64,000 nt of DNA from Bufo bufo (Eukaryota; Chordata; Amphibia; Anura; Bufonidae), in contig NC_053390.1 in NCBI RefSeq assembly GCF_905171765.1, positions 135,548,820 to 135,612,819 of the forward strand. Direction: 5' to 3'. The notes beneath the pieces were generated by a model that was given only the letters and a program-made list of their open reading frames with translations, made no database searches and was not told the origin of the DNA. Positions 9,363 to 21,190 of the stretch are shown in pieces. How positions within the stretch are numbered: position 1 is the stretch's first letter; each line of letters begins with the position of its first letter. The translations under genes were made by a program, and so were the position numbers.

Positions 9363-10750
9363 TGTTAAAAAGTATACTGGGCACACTCACTTATGTAGAA
9401 TCATATATTTTATTCAAGGACATGTAAGGTAAAATAAAATCAATTATTTTAAAAAACACATATAAAATACAGTCAAGCAATATAAGAACACATGGATACA
9501 ATAAAATATATAGATATAGAATAAATATTAGGACCAATGGTGGATAGGCTGGGGATGGTAAAAAATCAGTCCATATGAAAGTTAGAACAAATAGAAGTAA
9601 AGCCCAGCTGGTGGCTTGAGCTAATGTAGTGGCTAGCTTAACCAAGTACTATAAAGTTCACAGTCCTGATTCACTGCAGGAGGATAATGTAACTGTGGTA
9701 AAGCAGAATTCACTTAAGTGAGTATACTTGCGGCGTCCCGCTAATACTCACTGTGCTGTGCGGTTCCTTATGTAGATAAACTTGGAAACAAATTGTCGTT
9801 ATCAGCTGCTGCTGTAGCAACTGAAAGATACTGTGTCTTTTCTCTGTGCCTTTGCGGTCCTCTGGCTGCCGCTCCGTAGTAGCAGGAAGCCGGTCAGCGC
9901 TGGGACTCAAGATGCTTTTCCCCTCGTCGGTATGTTATGCGACACACTCCTCGTGTGTTTGCGCTTGTAGGTCCCGGCGTATCAGGGGTTTAGTAAGGCA
10001 CGGAGTTTCCAAAGACCACTGGTGAGGAGCCCCCCGGAACAACCCCAAGGAGTACAGTACGTGCTTGAACTATCCAGAGCCGTGCGGCAATTCAAAGTCT
10101 TTGGAAACTCCGTGCCTTACTAAACCCCTGATACGCCGGGACCTACAAGCGCAAACACACGAGGAGTGTGTCGCATAACATACCGACGAGGGGAAAAGCA
10201 TCTTGAGTCCCAGCGCTGACCGGCTTCCTGCTACTACGGAGCGGCAGCCAGAGGACCGCAAAGGCACAGAGAAAAGACACAGTATCTTTCAGTTGCTACA
10301 GCAGCAGCTGATAACGACAATTTGTTTCCAAGTTTATCTACATAAGGAACCGCACAGCACAGTGAGTATTAGCGGGACGCCGCAAGTATACTCACTTAAG
10401 TGAATTCTGCTTTACCACAGTTACATTATCCTCCTGCAGTGAATCAGGACTGTGAACTTTATAGTACTTGGTTAAGCTAGCCACTACATTAGCTCAAGCC
10501 ACCAGCTGGGCTTTACTTCTATTTGTTCTAACTTTCATATGGACTGATTTTTTACCATCCCCAGCCTATCCACCATTGGTCCTAATATTTATTCTATATC
10601 TATATATTTTATTGTATCCATGTGTTCTTATATTGCTTGACTGTATTTTATATGTGTTTTTTAAAATAATTGATTTTATTTTACCTTACATGTCCTTGAA
10701 TAAAATATATGATTCTACATAAGTGAGTGTGCCCAGTATACTTTTTAACA
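9363..10750. repeat. 1388-bp near-perfect palindrome (654-bp arms, 80-bp loop)
   Basis: Arms 9363-10016 and 10097-10750 are reverse complements with no net indel: paired coordinates sum to 20113 at both ends. The two arms encode identical 84- and 66-residue open frames, which shows near-complete base identity. The loop is 10017-10096. The sequence just outside 9363 and 10750 does not pair. The 16-mer cagataataattatta lies at 9250-9265 and 10749-10764 and may be a target duplication that includes about 97 bp of left-side extra sequence. No transposase is encoded. It is either a foldback element, a recent inverted duplication, or an assembly artefact. Confidence 0.9.
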
Positions 10751-10890
10751 GATAATAATTATTATTATTTATTATTATTATTATTTTGTTACAAGAAATA
10801 GCTAGACAGATAGACAGACAGGTAATAACAATAATAACAATAATAATTATTATTATTATTGTTTTGTTACAAGAGATAGATAGACAGATA
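10751..10890. repeat. ATT and GATA-type microsatellites
   Basis: Runs of 'att' and of 'gatagacagaca', with two occurrences of 'ttttgttacaag' nearby. A related block lies left of the palindrome at 9200-9262. Confidence 0.85.
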
Positions 10891-11593
10891 ATATTTACAG
10901 TTATTATAAGTTAGTAGAAAGCTTTGCTCACATTATCTCCTGTCTACATGCAGCTAGAAAGTAAAAATGAAATAAAAACTTACTTTATGCATTAAACATA
11001 ACACCTCCAAAACTTCTCATTTTATTTTTCCTCATAATTAGGCCAAGAATTACACAAAAGTTAGTAGTTTGTGGCCAAAGCCTCACTTGCACTTCCCAGG
11101 AGTTTGTTCCCAAGACAGATTGTCTCACCTTAAAATAGAAGTCTCTCCTCAGTAATTGCGCCTCCATATGTGGTGACTTACCAAGTGATTGCCTTTTGCT
11201 CAAGCCCCTTATGGGGATGTCATTCATTTAAGAGCCAGCATTACTGTACTCTTTGAAAAAGCAGTTAAATGAATTTGTAGTTAAAAGAAAGTGCAAATAT
11301 AACTCCTGCTGATTACTGGAAGATTGAATGTATTAACTTACCCCTTTTTATGTACTTTATAATATGCAGAATGCAAATTATGTTGTTTACATGAAACTGT
11401 ACAAACATTGAGGAAATTTGGAAATGAAAAAAGCTTCACAAACAGTGTGATTATTTAGGGAATATCAATTAATGACTAAAAAAACAACACATAAAAGTAA
11501 AAAAAAAAAAAAGTGAAAATAATAATGAGTTCTATGGCTGCGGTAAAATTACAATACTAACTGCCAAGTGCTAACAGCTGCAGCACATGCCGA
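10891..11593. other. No gene recognised; probably single-copy host DNA
   Basis: Non-repetitive by eye, AT-rich, with no open frame above 80 codons on either strand and no splice-like exon I could defend. Confidence 0.4.
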
Positions 11594-11968
11594 TGAGTCC
11601 TGATATTCATGAGCTTCCGTCTCGCCCTCCCCACCCACCTGTTGATTGACAGTTTTTTTTCCATTTGAAATCAGCATCATATTCATGGGGAGCTCATGAA
11701 TAGTGTTGAGCTTGAATATTCGAATCATGAATTTTAATCGGGAATATCTCTACTTCAAGAATTTCACAAATATTTAGACTATAGTGCTATATATTCGTAT
11801 TCGCGAATAGTGTTGAATATTCTAATCGCTAATTTATCGAGAATTTATTGAGAATATATTACATTGACGATTTTTCGCAATCAAGTAAACAATGACTGGA
11901 GAAATATCGCAAATTCGAATATTGCCTATGCCACTCATCACTACTTATGAATATCAGGACTCTTCAAC
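11594..11968. repeat. Split palindromic element hosting a MITE
   Basis: 'gagtcctgatattcatgag' at the left and its near reverse complement 'tatgaatatcaggactc' at the right flank the MITE at 11701-11943. The MITE therefore inserted inside an older palindromic repeat. Confidence 0.55.
11701..11943. mobile_element. AT-rich hAT-like MITE, 243 bp, second copy
   Basis: Ends TAGTGTTGAGC and reverse complement TAGTGATGAGTGGC, flanked by CTCATGAA and CTTATGAA (7 of 8 identical). It is an inverted copy of 7730-7961 with the same 'gaatattcgaat' core. Confidence 0.82.
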
Positions 11969-12720
11969 ATGTGTTGGAGCTGTTCAATATAAGATTTTGG
12001 CAAAACAACTTGAGCAATTAAAGAAAGTGACCCAAAGTTTTTCTAAGTAGGATCTGTCATTAATTTATACTAATCTTAGTGAGGACTATTGGTGATAGAT
12101 TTCTTTAAAAAGAACACTTCCATCAGTAACAGGTATTTCTTTTTAAATTCAAGATTCGCAAAAAATAATTTATTTTAGAATTTTTGGCTGTTTTACTTTC
12201 TCATTTCAGCAGTACAATACCATTGAAAGTGAAATACAAAATATTGTCCTACTGTAGCAGTCAACATAAATGATGAAAGCTTCTACATAGAAAAGTAATC
12301 AATTGCTTTGAGGGTAAGATTATCTACAAGGTAATTTTCATTATAATGCTGAGTATAGAATTGGAATAACTATGCCATTAGTATAATGTGTGATGGTCTA
12401 ATTGAGTTAGTCACAATCTTTATACATTGTGAAAATCCTGCATATCAAGGTATGTAAATAACTAATAGCTCAGTGCTACTTTCTTAGCAGGAATAAAGGC
12501 GTAATTTTAAAAAAATATAACATTTTATGCTCCTTTCTCCACTTTTCAGAGGTGATGAAAAAACAAAATGAAAGAGTTTTAGTGGAAGGTGTAGGGCTTC
12601 CAACATACCATCAGATTTACCATACCATGTCAGACATTAGTGTAATTTATGTTACAATTCTATACCTACTCATAACAAGCATATACTGTATTTGGTTTTC
12701 TGGTGCACAGGCTGTCAAAT
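11969..12720. other. No gene recognised; probably single-copy host DNA
   Basis: AT-rich and non-repetitive by eye; it supplies the GAAATGAC target (12721-12728) of the following hAT element. Confidence 0.4.
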
Positions 12721-12899
12721 GAAATGACTAGAGTTGAGCAGACACCTGGATGTTCGGGTTCGACGAGTTCGGCCGAACTTGAAAAAAAAGTTTGGGTTCG
12801 GGACCCGAAATTGACCCCGAACCCGAACCCCATTGAAGTCAATGGGGACCCAAACTTCTGGGCACTAAAATGGCTCTAAGATAGTCCTGGAAAGGGCTA

Positions 12900-14460
12900 G
12901 AGGGCTGCAAAAGGCATCAACATGTGCTTAAGAGCATGGCAACTGTTCTGCAAACAAATGTGGATAGGGAAATGACTTAAAATAACATAAAATACAGAAA
13001 AATAAAAAATAACAATCTGGATCTAGGAGTAGGAGGTTGAGGAGGCGGTGAATGGCGGCGTAGGTGGAAGCGGGGGTGAAGGAGGAATAGGTAGCCAACA
13101 CTGATTTGTGTTATTTTTTATTTTTAAATTGGGGTATCCCCCAAAATATTGGGACATATAACAAAATAAAACAAAGAATAAGTGCACTTGAGTACAAGAA
13201 TGGATGGTTGAGGTTGGTATAAATGTCTATTCTGCACATGGTACGGACAAGTCCTGTGGGATCCATGCCTGGTTCATTTTAATAAACGTAAGCTTGTCCA
13301 CATTGGCTGCGGCCTGTGATAATGCTCTCTGCCGTACTAAACACACGTTCACACTATACACTGGCTGCAGGGCAGGTCAGCACCTCCAAGGCTGACAAAG
13401 CTTTTCCACATTTGGGCCATGCTAACCCTGCCTTTTCAGGTGCTGGCGGTGCCCCAGCTGCGTTGGCGACCTCTTCCTCCTCCTCTGCCTTTACCTTGTG
13501 CTTCCACTGTGCCCCCGCTGTCAGGTGGGAATGCCACCAGCATCTTCCGATCAGTAACAGATGTTTTCACTAAATTTAGTTCCCTTTTAGCAATGCAGAG
13601 CAATGGGTTCATTCACGGCAAAAGGGGGTTCATGTCACCCAGCAATAGAACAGAGGATTTTGAGAGATTTAGGCCCCTGTCACCCAGGCCCAGCAGGGCT
13701 TCATTCACGGCAAAAGGGGGTTCATGTCACCCAGCAATAGAATAGAGGATTTTGAGAGATTTAGGCCCATGTCACCCAGGCACAGCAGGGGTTTGTATAC
13801 GCCAAAAATGGTAAAATGTCTCCCGACATTTTTTCAATTTAGGGCACTAAAATTGGCACTTTTTTGCATTAAAATGGCTCTAAAAAAGTCCTTGAAAAGG
13901 CTAGAGGGATGTAAAAGGCAGTAAAATGTGCTTAAGAGCATGGCAACTGCTCTGCAAACAAATGTGGATAGGGAAATAACTTAAAATAAAATAAAATAAC
14001 TAAAAATTACAAATTATTAACCTGCAACTCAGAGAAGGAGGTGGATATGGAGTCGGAGGTTGAGGAGGTGGTGAATGTGGTGTTGTAGGTGGAGGCAGCA
14101 ATGGAGGAGGAGGAGGTAGCCAACAATGTTTTTTTTTTTTTTGGGGTAGGTAGCCCCCAAAATATTGGGACAAATAAAAAAAAAGAAGCATTGCACTTGA
14201 CTTGAGTACAAGAATGTATGTCTGATGGTGGTATAAATGTCTATTCTGCACAAGGTACAGACAAGTCTTGTAGGATCCAAGCCTGGTTCATTTTAATGAA
14301 CGTGAGCTTGTCCACGTTGGCTGTGGACAGACGGCTGCGTCTGTCTGTAATGACGCCTCCTGCCGTGCTAAATACACGCTCAGAGAGTACACTGGCTGCA
14401 GGGCAGGCCAGCACCTCCAAGGCATACAGGGCAAGCTCTGGCCATGTGGACAATTTGGAG
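12900..14460. repeat. About 1-kb tandem duplication inside hAT (family B)
   Basis: 12900-13430 and about 13895-14460 are copies of one another: 'gtgcttaagagcatggcaac' occurs at about 12933 and 13929, and the C-terminal coding region recurs at about 13200-13430 and 14215-14450. A shorter block containing 'ggcaaaagggggttcatgtc' is also repeated at about 13618 and 13711. The transposase 3' end is therefore present twice, the outer copy being further decayed. Confidence 0.85.
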
Positions 14461-16537
14461 ACCCAGAAGTTGAATGGGGCAGAACTATCAGTTAGTCCGT
14501 GTAGGCGTGTGCACAGGTACTGTTCCACCATGTTGTTCAAATGCTGCCTCCTGCTAACACGCTTCATATCAGCAGTTGGAGCCGGTTGTTGCGGCGAGGT
14601 GACAAAGCTTTTCCAGTTGTGAATAAATTTCTGCACCACCAATTTCAGCACATGCGCCAGGCAAGGGATGTGCGTCAAACCGGCTAGTCCCAGAGCTGCA
14701 AAGAGATTTTGCCCTATTATCGCACACCATCAGGCCGGGCTTGAGGCTCACTGGCAGCAACCACTCGTCGGTCTGTTGTTCTATACCCCGCCACAACTCC
14801 TGCGTGGTGTGGGGCCTGTCCCCCAAACACATCAGTTTCAGAACGGTCTGCTGACGTTTACCCTTGGCTGTGCTGAAGTTGGTGGTGACGGTCTGTCGCT
14901 GACCGGATGAGGAGGTGGTAGAAGAGGAGGAGGAAGCTGAGTAGGAAGAGGAGGCAACAGGAGGCAAAGAATGATGCCCTGCGATCCTTGGCGGCGGAAG
15001 GACATGTGCCAAACAGCTCTCCGCCTGGAGCCCAGCCGCCACTACATTTACCCAGTGTGCAGTTAGGGAGATATAGCGTCCCTGGCCGTGCTTACTGATT
15101 CATGTATCTGTGGTTAGGTGGACCTTGCCACAGATGGCGTTGCGCAGTGCACACTTGATTTTTTCCGATACTTGGTTGTGCAGGGGGCACGGCTCTCCTG
15201 GAGAAGTAGTGGCGGCTGGGAAAGACGTACTGTGGGACAGCAAGCGACATGAGCTGTTTGAAGCTGTCCGTCTCCACCAGCCTGAATGACAGCATTTCAA
15301 AGGCCAGTAGTTTAGAAATGCTGGCATTCAGGGCCGGGGATCGAGGGGCCGGGGATCGAGGGTGGCTAGGTGGGAATTTACGCTTTCTCTCAAAGGTTTG
15401 TGAGATGGAGAGCTGAACGCTTCCGTGTGACATGGTGGAGATGCTTGGTGACGGAGGTGGTGTTGTTGGTGGCACATCCTCTGTTTGCTGGGCGACAGGT
15501 GCCAACATTCCTCCAGAGGCGGAGGAAGAGGCCGAGGCAGCAGCAGAAGAGGGAGCAGGAGGGGCCTGAGCCCTTTCTTGGTTTTGAAGGTGCTTACTCC
15601 ACTGCAGCCCCCTGGTCATGCAGGTTGTGCTAAGGTTCAGAACGTTAATGCCTCGCTTCAGGCTCTGATGGCACAGCGTGCAAACCACTCGGGTCTTGTC
15701 GTCAGCACATTGTGTGAAGAAGTGCCATGCCAGGGAACTCCTTCAAGCTGCCTTTGGTGTGCTCGGTCCCTGGTGACGGCGTCCAGTAGCAGGCAAACTG
15801 TTTTGGCGATGGCTGCTCTGCTTTTGCACCCTGCTCCCTCTTTTGCTACGCTGTTGGCTCGGTCTCACCACTGCCTCTTCCTCCGAACTCTGAAAGTCAG
15901 TGGCACGACCTTCATTCCATGTGGGGTCTTCCACCCAGTCTTCCTCCCTGACCTCCTTCTCGTTCTGCACACTGCAGAAAGACGCAGCAGTTGGCACCTG
16001 TGTTTCGTCATCATCAGAGACGTGCTGAGGTGGTATTCCTATGTCCTCATCAGGAAACATAAGTGGTTGTGTGTCAGTGCATTATATGTCTTCCACCCCT
16101 GGGGAAGAGCTAGGTGGATGCCCTTGGGAAACCCTGCCAGCAGAGTCTTCAAACAGCATAAGAGACTGCTGCATGACTTGAGGCTCAGACAGGTTCCCCG
16201 ATATGCACAGGGGTAATGTGACAGACTGATGGGCATGGGTTTCAGGTGCCACCTGTGCGCTTTCTGCAGAAGACTGCGTGGCAGATAATGTGAATGTGCT
16301 GGATCCACTGTCGGCCACCCAATTGACTAGCGCCTGTACTTGCTCAGGCCTTACCATCCTTAGAACGGCATTAGGCCCAACCAAATATTGCTGTAGATTC
16401 TGGTGGCTACTGGGACCTGAGGTAGTAGGTTCAGTAGGACGTGTAGCTGTGGCAGAACGGTCACGTCCTCTCCCTGTACCAGAGGCTCCACCAACATTAG
16501 GACCATGACCGCGTCCCTTATTAGATGTTTACCTCAT
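14241..16537 (-). pseudogene. hAT transposase, family B (BED finger type)
   Basis: Reading down the minus strand: a glycine/arginine-rich start at ATG 16537 with TAA as its third codon, a region with VGPNAVLRMVRPEQV (16384-16082), an acidic stretch (16060-15743), a BED-like finger with MVCTLCHQSLKRG (15688 onward), the catalytic core (TTDT near 15110, then GLMVCDN in 15042-14569), and the dimerisation end with ACPAASVLSERVFSTAGG and KMNQAW (14678-14241). Several frameshifts separate these blocks. The family cuts and pastes its own DNA with a DDE-type active site. No poly(A) signal or promoter was assigned. Confidence 0.88.
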
Positions 16538-16579
16538 AGTTAGCGTTCACCAAGCAAAGTAAAAAGTGGTTAAGTCTGT

Positions 16580-18065
16580 TAAAAATAATTAACCGCTAAT
16601 GAAAACCCTGATGTAGGGTATTGCACTATATATATTTTTTTAACTCTATATGACAGCGGTATTTGTGGCCTAAATTTCACAGTAACTTATGCACCTCTAA
16701 TCCCAGATGTGCAGTATATCAGAGTTTTTTTTAACTCCAGTAAGCAAAAGCCGTATTTGTGGCGTAAATTTCACAGTAACTTATGCACGTCTAATCCCAG
16801 ATATGCAGTGTATCAGAGGGTTTTTTCACCCCAGTAACCAAAAATCCATATTTCTGGCCTAAATGTGACAGTCACTTATGCACGTCTAATCCCAGATGTG
16901 CAGTATATCAGAGGGTTTTTTCACCCCAGTAAGCACAAAGCTGCATTTGTGGCCTAAATGTGACACTCACTTATGCACGTCTAATCCCAGATGTGCAGTA
17001 AATCAGAGGGTTTTTTCACCCCAGTAAGCACAAAGCCGTATTTCTGGCCTAAATGTGACAGTCACTTATGCACGTCTAATCCCAGATGTGCAGTATATCA
17101 GAGGGTTTTTTCACCCCAGTAAGCACAAAGCCGTATTTCTGGCCTAAATGTGACAGTCACTTGTGCACGTCTAATCCCAGATGTGCAGTATATCAGAGGT
17201 TTTTTTCACCCCAGTAAGCACATAGCCGTATTTCTGGCCTAAATGTGACAGTCACTTATGCATGTCTAATCCCAGATGTGCAGTATATCAGAGGGTTTTT
17301 TTACCCCAGTAAGCACAAAGCCGTATTTCTGGCCTAAATGTGACACTCACTTATGCATGTCTAATCCCAGAAGTGCAGTATATCAGAGGGGTTTTTCACC
17401 CCAGTAAGCACAAAGCCGTATTTGTGGCCTAAATGTGACACTCACTTATGCACGTCTAATCCTAGATGTGCACTATATGAAACAGATGGGGTTTTTTCAC
17501 CCCAGTATGCCCTAGTAAGCAAAAAGCTGTATTTCTGGCCTAAATGTGACACTCACTTATGCACGTCTAATCCTAGATGTGCACTATATGAAACAGATGT
17601 TTTTTTTTCACCCCAGTATGCCCCAGTAAGCAAAAAGCTGTGTTTCTGGCCTAAATGTGACACTCACTTATGCACGTCTAATCCTAGATGTGCACTATAT
17701 GAAACAGATGTTTTTTTTTCACCCCAGTATGCCCCAGTAAGCAAAAAGCTGTATTTCTGACCTAAATGTGACACTCACTTATGCACGTCTAATCCTAGAT
17801 GTGCACCATATGAAACAGATGTTTTTTTTCACCCTAGTATGCCCCAGTAAGCAAAAAGCTGTATTTCTGGCCTAAATGTGACACTCACTTATGCACGTCT
17901 AATCTTAGATGTGCATTATATGAAACAGATGGGTTTTTTTTTACCTCAGTATGCCCTAGTAAGCAAAAAGCTGTATTTCTGGCCTAAATGTGACACTCAC
18001 TTATGCACGTCTAATGCTAGATGTGCACTATATGAAAAAAAGTTTTTTTTTAACCCCAGTGTCTC
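16580..18065. repeat. 95-bp and 112-bp tandem array in hAT (family B)
   Basis: Units share 'cacttatgcacgtctaatcc' and 'ggcctaaatgtgaca'. In the first part successive copies start exactly 95 bp apart (16865, 16960, 17055, 17150). From about 17450 the unit grows to about 112 bp by adding 'gaaacagatg' and 'agtatgcccc'. Around 14-15 units in all, lying between the transposase start and the right terminus. Confidence 0.92.
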
Positions 18066-18644
18066 AAAGCAGTATTTCTGGACTTGCAGACATGCAGATA
18101 ACCTGTGCTGGTGCACTATCGTTGCATAGAATGGCTGTCGATTATGTATTAATATTGACTAACTGAAGGAAAAAAAGTTCGTTTTCAGTAGTAATTGGCT
18201 CAGGGCAGGCTTAAAACAATTGTGCACTGCACCCACAAAACACATTTGCTGTAGATTGCTGAGTAAAGAAGCAGTTCTTCATAAGATTTCTCCCTAATCT
18301 CTCCCTCACAGCAGCTGCAGCCTATCCCTACACTAATCCGAGCAGAGTGACGAGCGGCGCTACGTGACTACAGCTTAAATAGAGGCTGGGTCACATGCTG
18401 CTCTGGCCAATCACAGCCATGCCATTAGTAGGCATGGCTGTGATGTCCTCTTGGGGCAAGTAGTACGACGCTTGTTGATTGGCTGCTGCGCAGCCTTTCA
18501 AAAAGCACCAAGAAAGCGCTGAACACCGAACCCGAGCCCCAACTTTTACGTAAATGTTCGGGTTCGGGTCCGGGTGCCGAAAAACCTAAAGTTCGGTACG
18601 AACCCGACCTTTACATTTCACGTTCGCCCAACTCTAGAAATGAC

Positions 18645-19424
18645 ACATTTAGACATGTACCTTTTAACACATTTTTCACATTGTGCACTGTCTTGGAGCT
18701 CATTGCAATATAGCTGATAGTGATAATGTGCTTTATTTCATGTATTGCATGCTTGTACTACTATGCCCATAAAGTTGTATAGGGTGTGGGAGTTTCCAAG
18801 TGGCTAGGCAGGACTGACTCCACTCTTCCTCTCCAGGAGGAGATAGAGGAGTTTACGGGTAGCTGCAGCGAAGTGAACATGTAGAGCAGCAAGGAGAAGA
18901 TCCTGCAAGCAGACTCAACTCCCCTACAGACTACAAGAACAACAAACTGCAATCGCTTGGAAAGAAAAAAGTTACAGAATGTTTAGCAATCACAAAAAGG
19001 ATTGCAGACTACTTTGTCATAGATGGAACTGCCTACACCCTGGCTATAACCTGCTTTGCATGTGGCGGAAACAATAGAAGTCACAAGCTGCCCATCATGG
19101 TTAAAGGACAGAAAGGTGCCTCTGTTCAGAGACTGAATTTCACTAAGGATACTGTGAAAAAACTTATCTATCCAGAGAAAGAAAAAGTGCATCCTTTTTT
19201 GTTAGAGAAATGCAAGAAATAAGCTAGCCTCGCGAATACAAACTGGGGGATTACATATGCCAACTGTCAAAACTGCATTTGATATAAACCATGCCTTTGT
19301 GACTTATCCATTGACTTCTGCAGTAAAGTTGTTCCAACTAACCGGTTGTCTTCATTGGTTCGAGAACTACTATTGCACTGTAAAGTGCTGGCATTACAAT
19401 ATCCAGGACCCTGTTGAGTGTGAA
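18645..19424. other. No gene recognised; probably single-copy host DNA
   Basis: Non-repetitive by eye, following the hAT target site. Small open frames (for example minus strand 19192-18983) lack any recognisable domain. Confidence 0.4.
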
Positions 19425-20530
19425 TATTCGAATAGCGAATAGCGAATATTAATCGCAAATATCGCAACTTCGCTAATTCGCGAATATTTTGAATATAGTG
19501 CTATATATTTGCTATATCGAATAGTCGTCATTTTTTTACATCTGAAAACATGATTCCTCCCTGCTTCTTTCTTGTGGGTCAATGAGTCATTGGCCCACAA
19601 GTAACTTAAGCAGGAAGGAATCATGTTTTCATATGGAAAAAAAAATAACGAATATTCTAAAAAACGAATATATAGCAATATAGTGAATATATTCGTTATT
19701 TAGAATATTCGCCTTTTTTTCCCAATCTGTACAGTTGTTCGCATACTCCTCCCCGACAAGCGTCCCAGTCACCATGGGAACGCCTGTGGGTTAGAAAATA
19801 CCATCGGATCTGAGTTTTCCCTGAGATCGTGAAAACTCAGATCCGATGGTATATTCTAACCCACAGGCGTTCCCATGGTGATGGGGACGCTTGTCGGGGA
19901 GGAGTATGCCAAAGTGGAATAACAGTACAGATTGAAAAAAAAAAGACGAATATTCTAAAAACCGAATATATTCGCTATATTGCTATAACTTCGTTTTTTA
20001 GAATATTCGTCATATTCTAAAAAACGAAGTTAAAGCAATATAGCGAATATTCGTAAAATACACATATAGACTGCAATTTAGCTAATATAGTGCTATAGTA
20101 TTTTTTTTTAATAGTGTACATTTTTTCCAAATCTGAAGCTCAGAAGAGACAAAAAAAATTAGACTATAAAAAAAAAGATTATAGCACTATATTAGCTAAA
20201 TTGCAGTGTATATGTGTATTTTACGAATATTCGCTATATTGCTATAACTTCATTTTTAGAGTATTCGTCATATTCTAAAACAAGAATATATAGCAATATA
20301 GCGAATATTTGTAAAATACACATATTAGCCAATAGCCATAGCCAACCAATAGAAAAGTTTCCTTATACAGTTAAAAAAATTATATAATCGCTATACGCGA
20401 ATAATTAAATTGCATATTATTCGCGATAAATAAAATAATGACGAATATTTGATTTAGACTAATATAAGACGAATATCCAATCGAATATTCGCGAAATATC
20501 ACGAAATCGAATATGGCACCTCCCGCTCAT
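19425..20530. mobile_element. Expanded foldback MITE of the 'cgaatattcg' family
   Basis: Left 'gttgagtgtgaatattcg' and right 'cccgctcatcacta' match the ends of the 230-bp MITEs at 7.7 and 11.7 kb, but the interior has grown to about 1.1 kb through inserted hairpins. Examples are 19548-19642 ('aaaacatgattcct' arms), 19735-19945, and repeated inverted 'cgaatatatagcaatatagc' blocks. No clear target duplication was found. Confidence 0.7.
19735..19945. repeat. Hairpin module 'catcggatctgagtt / gggaacgcctgtg'
   Basis: Arms carry 'gacaagcgtccc', 'accatgggaacgcctgtggg' and 'ataccatcggatctgagt', followed by their reverse complements. The same module is found at about 58675-58870 and again at 60035-60125 in an unrelated foldback element. 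Confidence 0.85.
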
Positions 20531-20535
20531 CACTA

Positions 20536-21085
20536 GTACTGATATAAGATACTAAGATATAAGCCACTAAAGGCTTTTCAACATAGCACTTGCAGCCCAA
20601 ATAGATGGAATGACAGAGCTGTCTAATGGCTATTTGGATCCCCAAATAATCTTTCCCTGCTCTTGTAAATCGCTTTCCTATCAATGTCCCTAGCGCCTTC
20701 TGACGTCTCTCCCTGCACTAAGATGCTGTGAAATGATTTTTCCCTACCGTTTTCCTGCATTTATAAATAGTTTTTTCTGTCTTTTTTTTCCACAATCAGG
20801 TTTTTCTAATTGCTGTCCCTAGCGCCTTCACACATCTGTCCCTGCACTCTGAACGCTGAAAAATTGTCTGACTGTAAGATGGCCGCTGTATTTATAGTGA
20901 CATCACAGGGCTGGCTGCATGCAGGCATGTCAATCTGAGTGAGCCCGCCTTACCAGAGTTCCTTGCCCCATGTCCTCAGTCCTCACATGTGTAGCCGCCA
21001 TTTTAGGAAAAATGCATTTCGTTACTACAAAGCGCGAGGAAATTCGCATTCATTGCGAATCAAATTTTTCCTGAAGATGCTTTAA
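20536..21085 (-). repeat. Interspersed repeat (same family as the Gypsy host site)
   Basis: Contains 'gtccctagcgcc', 'gacgtctctccctgcacta', 'tatttatag', 'acagggctggctgcatgcag' and 'ccagagttccttgcccca'. The reverse complement of these landmarks occurs, split by the Gypsy element, at 58061-58160 and at 43785-43918. A short TIR-like end is suggested by 'gcgaatcaaatttttcctga'. No coding capacity; class unknown. Confidence 0.7.
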
Positions 21086-21190
21086 TTGCAAGGCTCCCTG
21101 TAACACCACTTCCAGTGTAGTAGAAGGTCATAGTCATGTTATCGCTTTGCAGGAACCAAATATGCCAAAGGAAGGTCCTTTCTTAACATA

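Larger units (their letters stand above)
12729..18636 (-). mobile_element. Complete-length hAT element (family B) with perfect TSD
   Basis: Begins TAGAGTTGAGC and ends GCCCAACTCTA, flanked by GAAATGAC at 12721-12728 and 18637-18644, a perfect 8-bp duplication. Total length is 5908 bp. The transposase lies on the minus strand in the middle. A duplicated block fills the left third and a long tandem array the right third. Close to both ends are sequences rich in 'cccgaacccgaa', a motif repeated at the ends of the other family B copies. Confidence 0.93.

Noticed and set aside
9391..10722. Pairs of identical 84- and 66-codon open frames on opposite strands
   Set aside because: They are mirror copies created by the palindrome; no domain, start context or codon bias supports a gene.
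16580..18065. CRISPR-like regular repeats (also 23340-24115)
   Set aside because: Units are contiguous, without unique spacers, and lie inside hAT transposons of a vertebrate-type genome.
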